The position numbers and the translations under genes were made by a program. A stretch of 64,000 nucleotides of DNA from Mesorhizobium carmichaelinearum (GTDB lineage: Bacteria; Pseudomonadota; Alphaproteobacteria; Rhizobiales; Rhizobiaceae), in NCBI RefSeq assembly GCF_900199455.1, contig NZ_FZQR01000011.1:124001-188000 (forward strand). The letters run 5' to 3'. The notes below the pieces were generated by a model. It was not told where the DNA came from, ran no database searches, and saw only the letters and a program-made list of their open reading frames with translations. Positions 25,573 through 33,879 of the stretch are shown here, piece by piece. Positions within the stretch are counted from its first letter, which is position 1; each line of letters opens with the position of its first letter.

Positions 25573-26688
25573 CTATTTGAGGGCGACGGGAACCAGCTTG
25601 CCGTCGACCTTCTGCCATTCAAATACGACGAAGCCCGGCTGCTTGATATCCCCCTTGTCGTCGTAGGAGATCGAACCAAGGACCGTCGAGATGGCAGCGC
25701 CGGAATGGAGGTAGTCGGCAGCAGCCTTCGGATCATCGGCCCTGGCCTTGGCGATGGCCTCGGCAAGGATCTGCGTTGCCGCGTAGGCGTAAAGGGTCAC
25801 CGCTTCGGTCGGCACGTTCCTGGCCCTCAGATCGGCGACGGCGTCCTTGGCTTCCGGGAATGTCGCCGGATCGGGGAACGACGTCATCAGGGTTCCAGCA
25901 GCACCGTCACCGGCTATGGCGCCGAATTCGCTGTTGCTGATGCCGTCACCGCCCATCAGGTTCGCGGCGACGCCCTGATCGTGCATCTGACGGACAATGA
26001 GCCCGGCCTCCGTGTGCTGGCCGCCGTAATAGACGAGATCGGCACCCGATTGCTTGATCTTGGTCACCAGTGGACTGTAGTCCTTCTCGCCCGGGTTAAC
26101 CTCCTCGTGGAGGACTTCCTTGCCGCCACCGGCATTGTAGGCCTTGGTCATTTCATCGGCGAGGCCTTTGCCCGCAGTAGACTTGTCGTCGACGATGGCG
26201 ATCTTCTTGTCCTTGAAACGGCCGAGAATGAATTTGGCGGCGATCGAGCCCTGCTGATCGTCGCGGCCGCATGCCCTGAACGCATTCCACAGACTGCGCT
26301 CGGTAACCGTCGGATTGGTGGCTGTCGGCGTCACGAACAGGACGCCATTTTCCGAATAGACTTCGGAGGCCGGAATGGTGACACCGGAATTGTAGTGCCC
26401 GACGACATAGTGGACGCCGTCGGCGACAAATTTGTTGGCGACCGAAACGCCCTGCTTCGGGTCGGAGACGTCGTCACCGACCGATACGACAAGCTTCTGT
26501 CCGAGAACGCCGCCATTGGCGTTGATGCGTTCGACCGCGGTTTCGACACCGACGCGGTACTGTTCTCCATAAGCCGCGTTCGGTCCCGACATCGGACCCG
26601 CGACGCCGAACACGATATCCGCCCTCGCAACGCCGACAGCGGCAGCCGTGATTAGGGCAGCAGTCATCATCTGCACGATTATGCGCAT
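25573..26688 (-). CDS. Branched-chain amino acid-type ABC substrate-binding protein (LivK-like), orphan
   Basis: 371-aa periplasmic binding protein of the Leu/Ile/Val family with a signal peptide (residues 1-23, VGVARA). Family features are FGVAGPMSGPNAAYGEQY, INANGGVLGQKL, DDVSDPKQGVSVANKF and GHYNSGVTIPAS. No permease or ATPase of this family is in the window, so it must share components encoded elsewhere or act as a sensor. It lies 50 bp after the SHMT-like gene in the same direction. The ligand is unknown; a hydroxy- or alpha-methyl amino acid fits its neighbour, as inference only. Confidence 0.9.
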   Translation of the reverse strand: MRIIVQMMTAALITAAAVGVARADIVFGVAGPMSGPNAAYGEQYRVGVETAVERINANGGVLGQKLVVSVGDDVSDPKQGVSVANKFVADGVHYVVGHYNSGVTIPASEVYSENGVLFVTPTATNPTVTERSLWNAFRACGRDDQQGSIAAKFILGRFKDKKIAIVDDKSTAGKGLADEMTKAYNAGGGKEVLHEEVNPGEKDYSPLVTKIKQSGADLVYYGGQHTEAGLIVRQMHDQGVAANLMGGDGISNSEFGAIAGDGAAGTLMTSFPDPATFPEAKDAVADLRARNVPTEAVTLYAYAATQILAEAIAKARADDPKAAADYLHSGAAISTVLGSISYDDKGDIKQPGFVVFEWQKVDGKLVPVALK

Positions 26689-26738
26689 TTCATTCCCCTG
26701 TTTTTAGAGTGGCGGGCATTGCCCGCGGGTTCTGGCCG

Positions 26739-28073
26739 TCAGTTCACAAAATGAAGTTTGTTGAACCGACGCCGGAATGCCGTGACATCAGCGGCGACCT
26801 GTTCGCTGGCGTCGTTGCCGCGCAGCCCCCTGGCGATAAGCGCCGCGAGTTCCGGCATGTCGTCTTCGGTCATACCCCAACGAACGATCTCGGGCGTGCC
26901 GAGGCGCAGCCCATTCATGTCGCCGTCAACCGTATCTACGGGAAGGCCAATGCCGCAGCTCAGAATGTTGGCCAGCCGCAGCTTTTTTGCCGCGGCCTGA
27001 CCGCCGCCGAATTCGGCTGCCTTGATGGCGAACTGGTGCGATGTCGTGTAGCCCTTGCTCGTCGAAAACACCGGCAGACCGTGATCCGCAAGGCTATCGG
27101 CCAGGGCCTTTGCGGTCCGCGCCATCGTTGCGGCATAGGCTTTGCCGTGGTCTTTCCAGTCCAGAAGCGTGATTGCCAGCGCCGCCGACTTGGCGGCATC
27201 GAAATTGGCCGTCATGCCGGGGAATGCGATCCTGTCGAGTTTTTCGGCGACTGCAGCATCGTTGGTGACGATCAGCCCCGACGCCGGACCGCCAAGGCTC
27301 TTGTAGGTGCTCATCGTCATCAGATGAGCCCCCTCCTGCAGGGGCTGCTGCCAGGCGTGCCCGGCAATCATGCCGCACAGATGCGCGGCGTCGAAGAGGA
27401 CCAGCGCGCCGACCTCGTCGGCGATTGCCCTGATTTCGCGGACAGGATGCGGCAGCAGATTGAGGCTGCTTCCGATCGTGATCATCTTCGGTTTTGTCGA
27501 TCTGGCCAGGTCGCGCAGTTTCCCGACATCGACGGTGTAGCCGTCCGCATCAACCGGTGCGGTGTGGATATCAAGTCCATAGAGTCCAGCGCAACCAGCC
27601 ATGTGGTGGGTGACATGGCCGCCGACCGCCGGCGACGGGACAATGATGCTGTCGCCCGGCCGGGCCGCGACCATGAAGGCGTAGAGATTGGCGATCGCCC
27701 CCGACGGCACCCGGATTTCGGCATATTTCGCGCCGAAGACCTCCGCGGCGAGTTCCGCCGCGATGACTTCGATCCGCTCGACACCTTCCAAGCCCATTTC
27801 ATATTTGTCGCCGGGATAGCCAAGCGATGGGCGCGATCCGAGGCCCGAGGCGAGCGCTGCCTCGGCCTTAGGGTTCATGACATTGGTCGCGGGGTTGAGG
27901 TTGATGCAGTCGCTCTCGTGGATCGAGCGGTTGAGTTCAATACTTCCGGCGATTGCCGCCATGACCGCATCGGTCGTCTGATGACTGGTTTGCTCTGCCA
28001 GTTGCTGGGCCAACATTTCGCAATGTGAGGGGACCCAGGACCTGCGAGCGAGAGCGACCAACGATGCCTCCAT
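26739..28073 (-). CDS. SHMT-like PLP-dependent enzyme (divergent GlyA paralogue)
   Basis: About 444-aa fold-type I PLP enzyme related to serine hydroxymethyltransferase. SHMT hallmarks are present in altered form: LGYPGDKYEMGLEGVERIE (GlyA has YPGKRYYGG), a TMSTYKSLGGPASGL active-site lysine region (GlyA TTTHKTLRGPRGG) and LVLFDAAHLCGMIAG. The differences suggest a changed substrate; alpha-methylserine hydroxymethyltransferases and aldolases are known relatives of this kind. It is not the housekeeping glyA by neighbourhood. The start is uncertain: ATG at 28073, or TTG at 28088. First gene of the unit with the binding protein and LysR. Confidence 0.78.
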   Translation of the reverse strand: MEASLVALARRSWVPSHCEMLAQQLAEQTSHQTTDAVMAAIAGSIELNRSIHESDCINLNPATNVMNPKAEAALASGLGSRPSLGYPGDKYEMGLEGVERIEVIAAELAAEVFGAKYAEIRVPSGAIANLYAFMVAARPGDSIIVPSPAVGGHVTHHMAGCAGLYGLDIHTAPVDADGYTVDVGKLRDLARSTKPKMITIGSSLNLLPHPVREIRAIADEVGALVLFDAAHLCGMIAGHAWQQPLQEGAHLMTMSTYKSLGGPASGLIVTNDAAVAEKLDRIAFPGMTANFDAAKSAALAITLLDWKDHGKAYAATMARTAKALADSLADHGLPVFSTSKGYTTSHQFAIKAAEFGGGQAAAKKLRLANILSCGIGLPVDTVDGDMNGLRLGTPEIVRWGMTEDDMPELAALIARGLRGNDASEQVAADVTAFRRRFNKLHFVN

Positions 28074-28156
28074 TGCCTTCGCCGACAAGCCGGCTGCGGA
28101 TGGCGACGAGGATGGCGCTTGTGATTGTCTTGAAGCAAACGAGTAGTTCTAGCGCC

Positions 28157-28179
28157 TAGGCTTAGGAAAATTAAGCCTA
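28157..28179. promoter_or_regulatory. Inverted-repeat operator upstream of the SHMT-like operon
   Basis: TAGGCTTA (28157-28164) and TAAGCCTA (28172-28179) are perfect 8-bp arms around a 7-nt AT-rich spacer, about 85 bp before the SHMT-like start. Size and position suit a LysR-type regulator, most simply the one at 24623. Confidence 0.6.
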
Positions 28180-28261
28180 TCAGGCTGCGCTTGTTTGGAG
28201 GACGCGGGCTTCTTCCGGCCTCGTCAGGTCGCGCGATATGTGTTCGCGAGCCGTCGCAACT

Positions 28262-28897
28262 CTAGTCGTGATGCGCCTTGACGCGGTGGCGATGCGCGGC
28301 TTGCTTTGCCCGGTTGCCGCACTGCGCCATGCTGCACCAGCGGCGGCGGTGGCCGCGGGTATGGTCGACGAACAGCAGCGTGCAGGCCGGGCCCTCGCAG
28401 GCTTTCACATGTGAGAAATCCTCGCTGCAGACGAACCGTGCCAGTGCTTCGCCGATCGGCAGCAGAAGCGCCTCGGGTGTGCGCCACTTGCGGGCCGTCT
28501 GAAGCTGAAAAGGGATCTCGTTACCCACGGACATGTCGTTGTCGGCAAGGACGGGGGCGATCCGCGTGAAAATCTCGTCGCGCTCGAGCAGACGGTTGAG
28601 CGGCTCCAATTGCGCAAGATCCTCAGCGGCCAGCGGACGCCCCTTGTGTTCGTACACGAACCCGCGGAACCACTCCCTGAGATGCCTTGCCTGGTCGGCC
28701 ACCTTATCGAGTTCACCCGGGAGAGCGTGCGTGCGAACGCTGACGACCGCCTCGGGCGGCGCCAGCCGCGCCTGTTCGACCCAATCCAGCAATCCCTCGC
28801 CGTCCTTGATCCAATCGACAGGGGTATCGACCGGCGTCGCGATCGAATTGAGGAAATCCAGGCCGAGCGCGTCACCGACAAAGATCGCAGGGGTCAT
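28262..28897 (-). CDS. ABATE/CGNR zinc-finger regulatory protein
   Basis: 211-aa protein with the N-terminal ABATE domain (GDALGLDFLNSIATP) and a C-terminal CGNR zinc finger: Cys in KACEGPACTLLFVDHTRG, then RRWCSMAQCGNRAKQAAHR. The finger is thought to bind DNA, so this is a probable transcription regulator sensing a small molecule through ABATE. It diverges from two alpha/beta hydrolase genes across a 157-bp gap that holds the repeat at 28977, so it probably controls them. The 173 bp downstream, to the SHMT-like gene, contain that gene's operator. Confidence 0.88.
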   Translation of the reverse strand: MTPAIFVGDALGLDFLNSIATPVDTPVDWIKDGEGLLDWVEQARLAPPEAVVSVRTHALPGELDKVADQARHLREWFRGFVYEHKGRPLAAEDLAQLEPLNRLLERDEIFTRIAPVLADNDMSVGNEIPFQLQTARKWRTPEALLLPIGEALARFVCSEDFSHVKACEGPACTLLFVDHTRGHRRRWCSMAQCGNRAKQAAHRHRVKAHHD

Positions 28898-28976
28898 CGT
28901 AACTCCAATCGCGCGTCGGTCCCGCCGAGCGCTCTAAACACAAATCAGTGATAACCCCTTCGAGGCCGGTTGACAA

Positions 28977-28997
28977 GTTACGCTCACATCTCGTAAC
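28977..28997. promoter_or_regulatory. Candidate operator between CGNR regulator and hydrolase genes
   Basis: GTTACG (28977-28982) and CGTAAC (28992-28997) flank 9 nt. A further GGTTAC occurs at about 29018, and TTGACA at 28970-28975 could be a -35 element for the hydrolase operon. Confidence 0.45.
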
Positions 28998-29054
28998 CCT
29001 TTTGCATCACTTTAACAGGTTACTAGTCAATTCAACCCGGGAGGAGATGCCGCG

Positions 29055-29747
29055 ATGCCCTCGAACGATGTCAGTGTTGTGCTCGTCCATGGCGCCTGGA
29101 CCGACGGGTCGAGTTGGGCCAAGGTCGTCGCGCCGCTCGCGGCCAAGGGTTTCAACGTGGTTGCCGCGCCGCTGCCGCTGACCTCGTTCGCCGACGATGT
29201 GGCGGCACTCGACCGGACGCTGGAGCGCGTCGCCGGGCCTGTCGTGCTCGCCGGCCATGCCTATGCCGGCGCGGTGATCGGGGCAACACGCAGCGACAAG
29301 GTGCAGGCACCGGTCTATGTCGCCGCACTGGCGCCCGACGAAGGCGAGACCGTGGCGGATGTCTTCTACCGCGCGACGCCGCATGCCAAGGCGCCCAAGC
29401 TCGCGCCGGACGATCATGGCCTGATCTACCTGCCGGACACTGCGTTCGCTTCCGCTTTCGCGCAGAACGCATCGGTCGATGAGCTGGCGGTGCTGCGGGC
29501 GGTCCAGCGGCCGATCTCGCCGGCCTGCATCACGGTGCCGATGGCGCGGCCGTTATGGAAGGACCGGCCGGCCTGGTTCCTGATTGCCGAGCAGGACCGC
29601 ATGATCGTTGCCGAAACCCAACATTTCATGGCCACGCGCATGAACGCCATGACGCGAGTGCAGCCAGTCGACCACACGCCGATGGTCACCGCGCCCGATG
29701 CCGTCGTCGACATCATCATCGAAGCGGCACGTGCCGGCAAAGCGTGA
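29055..29747 (+). CDS. Alpha/beta hydrolase-fold protein lacking the nucleophile serine
   Basis: 230-aa alpha/beta hydrolase with the family opening VVLVHGAWTDGSSW. The nucleophile elbow, normally GHSYGG, reads GHAYAG (67-72), so Ala69 replaces the catalytic serine. A late His (VDHTPM) remains. Either it is a non-hydrolytic member (lyase, binding protein) or the substitution is a feature of this subfamily. GGGAGGAG precedes the ATG. It is followed 85 bp later by another hydrolase and diverges from the CGNR regulator. Confidence 0.85.
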   Translation: MPSNDVSVVLVHGAWTDGSSWAKVVAPLAAKGFNVVAAPLPLTSFADDVAALDRTLERVAGPVVLAGHAYAGAVIGATRSDKVQAPVYVAALAPDEGETVADVFYRATPHAKAPKLAPDDHGLIYLPDTAFASAFAQNASVDELAVLRAVQRPISPACITVPMARPLWKDRPAWFLIAEQDRMIVAETQHFMATRMNAMTRVQPVDHTPMVTAPDAVVDIIIEAARAGKA

Positions 29748-29832
29748 GCCTGAGCCCAGCGGCGGGCTTGCCGCTCTTGATCTCAATAACCTTACCAATG
29801 CCGATTTTTCGGTTACCACAACGGAGAGAACC

Positions 29833-30675
29833 ATGACCGCCTACCGCAACGCCGATGTCGACGGCTTCAACATCTTCTATCGCGAGGCCGGTACACCAGG
29901 CGCGCCGAAGCTGCTTCTGCTGCACGGCTTCCCGAGCTCGAGCCACATGTTCCGCGACCTCATTCCGCTGCTTGCCGGTCGCTTCCATATCGTCGCGCCC
30001 GACCTGCCGGGATTTGGCCGCTCCGACATGCCGCCGCGCGAAAAATTTGCCTATACGTTCGACCACATTGCCGAAATCATCGACCGCTTCACCGAAGTGG
30101 TCGGCTTCGACCCCTATGCGCTCTATGTGTTCGACTATGGCGCGCCGACCGGTTTCCGGCTGGCGGTGAAGCACCCCGAGCGCATCAGCGCGATCATCTC
30201 GCAGAATGGCAACGCCTATGAGGAAGGTCTCGGCGAGGACTGGAACCCGATCCGCACCTATTGGCGCGACCCCTCGCCGGCCAACCGCGAGGCACTGCGC
30301 CCCGCCTTCAAGCCGGAGGCGATCGCCTGGCAGTACACGCATGGCGCGCCGGCGGATCTGGTCTCGCCCGACGGCTATTCGCTGGACAGCTTCTACTTCG
30401 GCCGGCCCGACGCCGAGGAAATACAGCTCGACCTGTTCGGCGACTACAAGAGCAATGTTGCCCTCTATCCCGCCTTCCAGTCCTACTTTCGCACCCACAA
30501 GCCGCCGTTCCTGGCGGTGTGGGGCAAGAACGACCCATTCTTCCTGTCGCCCGGCGCCGAAGCGTTCAAGCGTGACATGCCGGACGCGGTGGTGCGTTTC
30601 CTCGACACCGGCCATTTCGCGCTGGAAACGCATGCCAACGAGATCGCCGCAGCTATCCGCGACTTCCTGCGCTGA
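29833..30675 (+). CDS. Alpha/beta hydrolase (haloalkane dehalogenase/epoxide hydrolase-like)
   Basis: 280-aa alpha/beta hydrolase with oxyanion motif HGFPSSS (31-37) and an aspartate nucleophile, Asp101, in VFDYGAPTG, as in haloalkane dehalogenases and epoxide hydrolases. An acid (WGKNDPFF) and a His (DTGHFALE) complete the triad. Substrate is unknown. GGAGAG precedes the ATG. Probably co-transcribed with the preceding hydrolase under control of the CGNR protein. Confidence 0.9.
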   Translation: MTAYRNADVDGFNIFYREAGTPGAPKLLLLHGFPSSSHMFRDLIPLLAGRFHIVAPDLPGFGRSDMPPREKFAYTFDHIAEIIDRFTEVVGFDPYALYVFDYGAPTGFRLAVKHPERISAIISQNGNAYEEGLGEDWNPIRTYWRDPSPANREALRPAFKPEAIAWQYTHGAPADLVSPDGYSLDSFYFGRPDAEEIQLDLFGDYKSNVALYPAFQSYFRTHKPPFLAVWGKNDPFFLSPGAEAFKRDMPDAVVRFLDTGHFALETHANEIAAAIRDFLR

Positions 30676-30742
30676 CGTGAAAGGAGGAGACTTGCCTCAG
30701 GGCGAAGTGACGGCCGTAGCGACGCTCCCCCGACATGGCACC

Positions 30743-31618
30743 TCATCTCGACGCCTTGGCCTCCCCCATGGCCTGGTCGAGCCGCAGTGAGGCGCGCCTT
30801 GCCTCGTCCGGCCTTGCGATGTGCGTCCAGGAACCGTCATAGCTGGGCTTGCGCCGCTCGATCCAGGCGGCGAGGCCTTCTCTGAGATCGGCGGTCGGGG
30901 CCATGCGGGCGAACTGCTCGGCCTCGACCAGCAGCCCTTCGGCGATGCTGAGGTTGATGCCGCGCGCCACCGCGGTGAGGATGCCGGCGAGTGCTGCCGG
31001 CGAATGCGTGATGATGCGGCGGGCAAGATCGTGCGCCGCCGGCATCAGATCGCTATGCGGCACGACCTGATTGACGAGACCAAGTTCGAGCGCCCGCGGC
31101 GGCGGAAACCAGTCGCCCGTCAAAAGCAGTTCCAGCGCGCGCTTGCGCCCGGCGAGCCGCGGCAGACGCTGCGTGCCGCCGAAGGTCGGCGGCATTGCGA
31201 GGTTGATCTCCGGCTTGGCGAACAGCGCGCGGTCGCTGGCGATGGCCAGCGGCACGGCCTCGGTGATCTCGCAGCCGCCACCGAAGGCAATCCCGTTGAC
31301 CGCGGCGATGATGGGCTTGCGGAAGGCTTCAAGCCTTGCCGTCAGCCGCTGGCCGCGCATGACGAAGTCGCGCAGCGCCACATCCGCACCGCGAGCCGCG
31401 CTCGCCGAGAATTCGTGGATATCGCCACCCGCCGAAAACGCCCGCTCCCCTGCTCCGGTGAGGATGACAGCCCGTATGCTGCCATCGACTTCAATGTCGT
31501 CGAGGACCGCGAGCAGGCGATCGATCAGGGCATAGTTCAGCGCGTTGAGCTTTTCCGGGCGGTTGAGCGTGAGGACGCTCACACCGTCACGGGTCTCGTT
31601 CAGGACAAGATCGGCCAT
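30743..31618 (-). CDS. Enoyl-CoA hydratase/isomerase family protein
   Basis: 291-aa crotonase-fold protein. The first oxyanion-hole region is AFSAGGDIHEF and the second IAAVNGIAFGGGCEIT. Family members hydrate or isomerise acyl-CoA thioesters. The usual second catalytic Glu region (CEI then LFAKPEINLAMPP) is present. Starts at the ATG 31618; a longer frame to 31732 overlaps the divergent TetR promoter and is not used. Paired with the divergent TetR gene, which probably represses it. Confidence 0.9.
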   Translation of the reverse strand: MADLVLNETRDGVSVLTLNRPEKLNALNYALIDRLLAVLDDIEVDGSIRAVILTGAGERAFSAGGDIHEFSASAARGADVALRDFVMRGQRLTARLEAFRKPIIAAVNGIAFGGGCEITEAVPLAIASDRALFAKPEINLAMPPTFGGTQRLPRLAGRKRALELLLTGDWFPPPRALELGLVNQVVPHSDLMPAAHDLARRIITHSPAALAGILTAVARGINLSIAEGLLVEAEQFARMAPTADLREGLAAWIERRKPSYDGSWTHIARPDEARRASLRLDQAMGEAKASR

Positions 31619-31668
31619 TGTTCTTCCTTTCCAGATACGGCGGAAAGGGATCATGCTTTCGATTGCGT

Positions 31669-31690
31669 GTATATTCACTAGTCGGTATAC
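31669..31690. promoter_or_regulatory. Candidate TetR operator
   Basis: GTATA (31669-31673) and TATAC (31686-31690) flank a 12-nt spacer containing ACTAGT, between the divergent enoyl-CoA hydratase and TetR genes and 7 nt before the TetR start. Confidence 0.5.
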
Positions 31691-31697
31691 ATGCCCC

Positions 31698-32282
31698 ATG
31701 CCTGAAGCCGCCAGCCCGACCCGCAAACGCATTGTCGATGCCGCGACGAAGCTGTTCTATGCCGAGGGAATCGGTCGTGTCAGCGTCGATGCCGTTGCCG
31801 AAAAGGCAGGCCTCACCAAGCGTACGCTTTACTACCATTTCAAGAGCAAGGACGACCTCATCGCCGCCTATCTCGACGGCCGCGACCAGCCCAATCTGCG
31901 GCAGATGGCCAGTTGGTTTGATGCCGCGGAGGGCGGTGCGGACCGCAAGGTCGAAGCGATCTTCAGCAATCTGGCACGGGTTGCGCGCCATCCGAAATGG
32001 AAGGGGTGCGGTTTTCTGCGCACGGCCGCGGAACTCGCCTCGATGCCCGGCCATCCGGCGGTCAAGGTCGGGTCACGACACAAGTCCAACTTCGAGGCAT
32101 GGCTGGCTGGCGAATTGTCCGGGCACGACATTGAGGAGCCGCAAGCCTTGGCCCGCGAGATCGTGCTGCTGATAGACGGCTGTTTTTCGATCATGCTGAT
32201 CCATCGCAATCCCGACTACATCGAAGCAGCAGGACGAGCCGCTGCCACGCTTGTTGGGGCGAGATGCCGTAACAAGGACTGA
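31698..32282 (+). CDS. TetR-family transcriptional regulator
   Basis: 194-aa TetR regulator. The helix-turn-helix is near residues 28-48 (VSVDAVAEKAGLTKRTLYYHF). The C-terminal ligand domain includes KWKGCGFLRTAAELASMPGHPA, seen in a subgroup of uncharacterised TetRs. Divergent from the enoyl-CoA hydratase gene with an operator-like repeat between, so an acyl-CoA or fatty-acid signal is plausible but not shown. Confidence 0.9.
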   Translation: MPEAASPTRKRIVDAATKLFYAEGIGRVSVDAVAEKAGLTKRTLYYHFKSKDDLIAAYLDGRDQPNLRQMASWFDAAEGGADRKVEAIFSNLARVARHPKWKGCGFLRTAAELASMPGHPAVKVGSRHKSNFEAWLAGELSGHDIEEPQALAREIVLLIDGCFSIMLIHRNPDYIEAAGRAAATLVGARCRNKD

Positions 32283-32340
32283 CCAACCGCGCTTGGAACG
32301 TGGCCGGCAAGCATGGTATCGCAGGTGCCAGGAGGCGGCG

Positions 32341-33057
32341 ATGCGTGTCATTTTCCGATGTGATCCAATGTTGGTTGAGCATTTGCCGCGCCCGATCCTG
32401 GCGCGCAGCGCTCTGCCAGATTGGCTGCGTGCAATGCCCGCCACGGCCTACTCTGCGATCCATGGTCGCGACATTCGCACGCTCAAGCAGTGCCCACCGG
32501 TGGTCGACGCGATGACCTATGGCTTCATGGTCTTGCTGCCATGCGACGTCGTCGTCGACAAAGGCACTTTTTCCTGGGACTGGCAAATTCCAGAGCCGGT
32601 CACTAAAAACCACCCCAGGGCGCCACTGAGCTTCCATACGCCGGGCCAGCTCGCCGGCAGCCCGTTTGCCAACCCAAGCCAGGCCGCCCTTAAATTCAAC
32701 AGCTTCTGGACCATTGAGGTCGAGGACGGCTGGTCACTGTTCGCGACACATCCGGTCAATCGCGAGGATCTTCCCTTCAGGCTGGTGACGGGCCTGGTGG
32801 ATTCTGACCGATTCAGCGATGGCGGCATCAATTTCCCGGCGGTCTGGACGGAGCCCGAATTCTCCGGCGTGCTCCGGAAAGGAACTCCGGTCGCGCAATG
32901 CTTTGCGGTTCCGCGGGCCGCGCCTCAGCTGGAATACGAGGTGTTTGACGAGAAACGGCAGGCATCCTATGCGCAGACGGTCGCGGATGTCCTGTCAACG
33001 CCCGGCGTCTACCGCAAGCGGTTTCGCGCCAGGCGGGGGCGCGCCACCGGCGAGTGA
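32341..33057 (+). CDS. Conserved hypothetical protein (possibly DUF6065-like)
   Basis: 238-aa soluble protein with no catalytic motif I recognise. The sequence is well formed (balanced composition, strong GC3 pattern) and starts at an ATG with AGGAGG 6 nt upstream. Segments such as CPPVVDAMTYGFMVLLPCDVVV, KFNSFWTIEVEDGWSLFATHP and INFPAVWTEPEFSGVL recall the uncharacterised DUF6065 family, from memory only. Its last 63 bp overlap the 3' end of the TPR gene on the other strand. Function is unknown. Confidence 0.8.
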   Translation: MRVIFRCDPMLVEHLPRPILARSALPDWLRAMPATAYSAIHGRDIRTLKQCPPVVDAMTYGFMVLLPCDVVVDKGTFSWDWQIPEPVTKNHPRAPLSFHTPGQLAGSPFANPSQAALKFNSFWTIEVEDGWSLFATHPVNREDLPFRLVTGLVDSDRFSDGGINFPAVWTEPEFSGVLRKGTPVAQCFAVPRAAPQLEYEVFDEKRQASYAQTVADVLSTPGVYRKRFRARRGRATGE

Positions 33058-33864
33058 GCGACGCAGCGCTTCCTCATCGAGCCACAGCCTGCCGCTCGGT
33101 GCCGATGTGAGTGCCATGGCGATCACGCCGAACGTGGATGGGCGCAAACGATAGGCCATCGAATACGCCGCCATGGCCCCCTCGAGGTCGCCGGTTTCCT
33201 GCAAGACGACGCCCAGATTGACGGCAGCCTCCGGTGCGTCCGGGTTCATCTCAAGCACGCGTCGATAGGCTTCGGCGGCGCCGCCGAACTTGCGCATGTC
33301 CTGGCGCACCAGTCCGAGGTCAAACCACGCAGCCGGCTGCCCACCGCCGGCGACGGCGCGCTCGAGGAAGCCCTCTGCCTCAACAGACGCACCGCTCTTC
33401 CAGGCAAGGCGCCCGAGGCGCGCCGCAGCCTCCGCCGATTCCGGATCCTGCCGCAAGACAAGTGTCCAACATTCACGCGCAGCCGCGGCATCGCCTGCCT
33501 GGTCGAGGGTACGTGCCCGCTCGAGCAGAATCTCCGCCTGCGATGATTGCCTTGCCGCGCGGTCCAGATGCTGCAACGCCGCTTCGAGCCTGCCTTGGGC
33601 CCGGGCAATCCGGCAGGCGAGAATTAAGGCTGGTACATTGTCCGGACGAGCGGCAAGGCTCGCTTCGATGCGCGCACGAGCCTCCGGCAAGTCGGCCCTC
33701 GCGAAGAGGACCGCGGCCATCAGATGGCAAAGCGCCGAATCGCCCGGGTGCTGCTTTAAGCCCAGCTCGCACAAATCCACTGCCTGGCCATGATTACCGG
33801 AATTGAAAGCGGCCACAGCCCGGCGGATCAGATCTCCGCTATCGCCCTGACTGGTGCTGACCAC
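32995..33864 (-). CDS. Tetratricopeptide-repeat protein
   Basis: 289-aa protein built of about six to seven TPR-like helix pairs, for example DLIRRAVAAFNSGNHGQAVDLCELGLKQHPGD-type units repeated through residue 240 with the A-x3-L-G-x2-Y and P-D spacing. No signal peptide is evident. TPR arrays mediate protein interactions; the partner is unknown. Starts with GTG at 33864 with GGGAG upstream. Its tail overlaps the convergent hypothetical gene by 63 bp, more overlap than is usual here. It lies 15 bp after the permease gene on the same strand, so the two may be co-transcribed. Confidence 0.85.
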   Translation of the reverse strand: MVSTSQGDSGDLIRRAVAAFNSGNHGQAVDLCELGLKQHPGDSALCHLMAAVLFARADLPEARARIEASLAARPDNVPALILACRIARAQGRLEAALQHLDRAARQSSQAEILLERARTLDQAGDAAAARECWTLVLRQDPESAEAAARLGRLAWKSGASVEAEGFLERAVAGGGQPAAWFDLGLVRQDMRKFGGAAEAYRRVLEMNPDAPEAAVNLGVVLQETGDLEGAMAAYSMAYRLRPSTFGVIAMALTSAPSGRLWLDEEALRRSLAGGAPPPGAKPLAVDAGR

Positions 33865-33879
33865 GAAATTAAGCTCCCT

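Noticed and set aside
26709..28028. 439-codon plus-strand frame opposite the SHMT-like gene
   Set aside because: Antisense shadow of a conserved enzyme; composition is Arg/Gly/Asp-rich without motifs.
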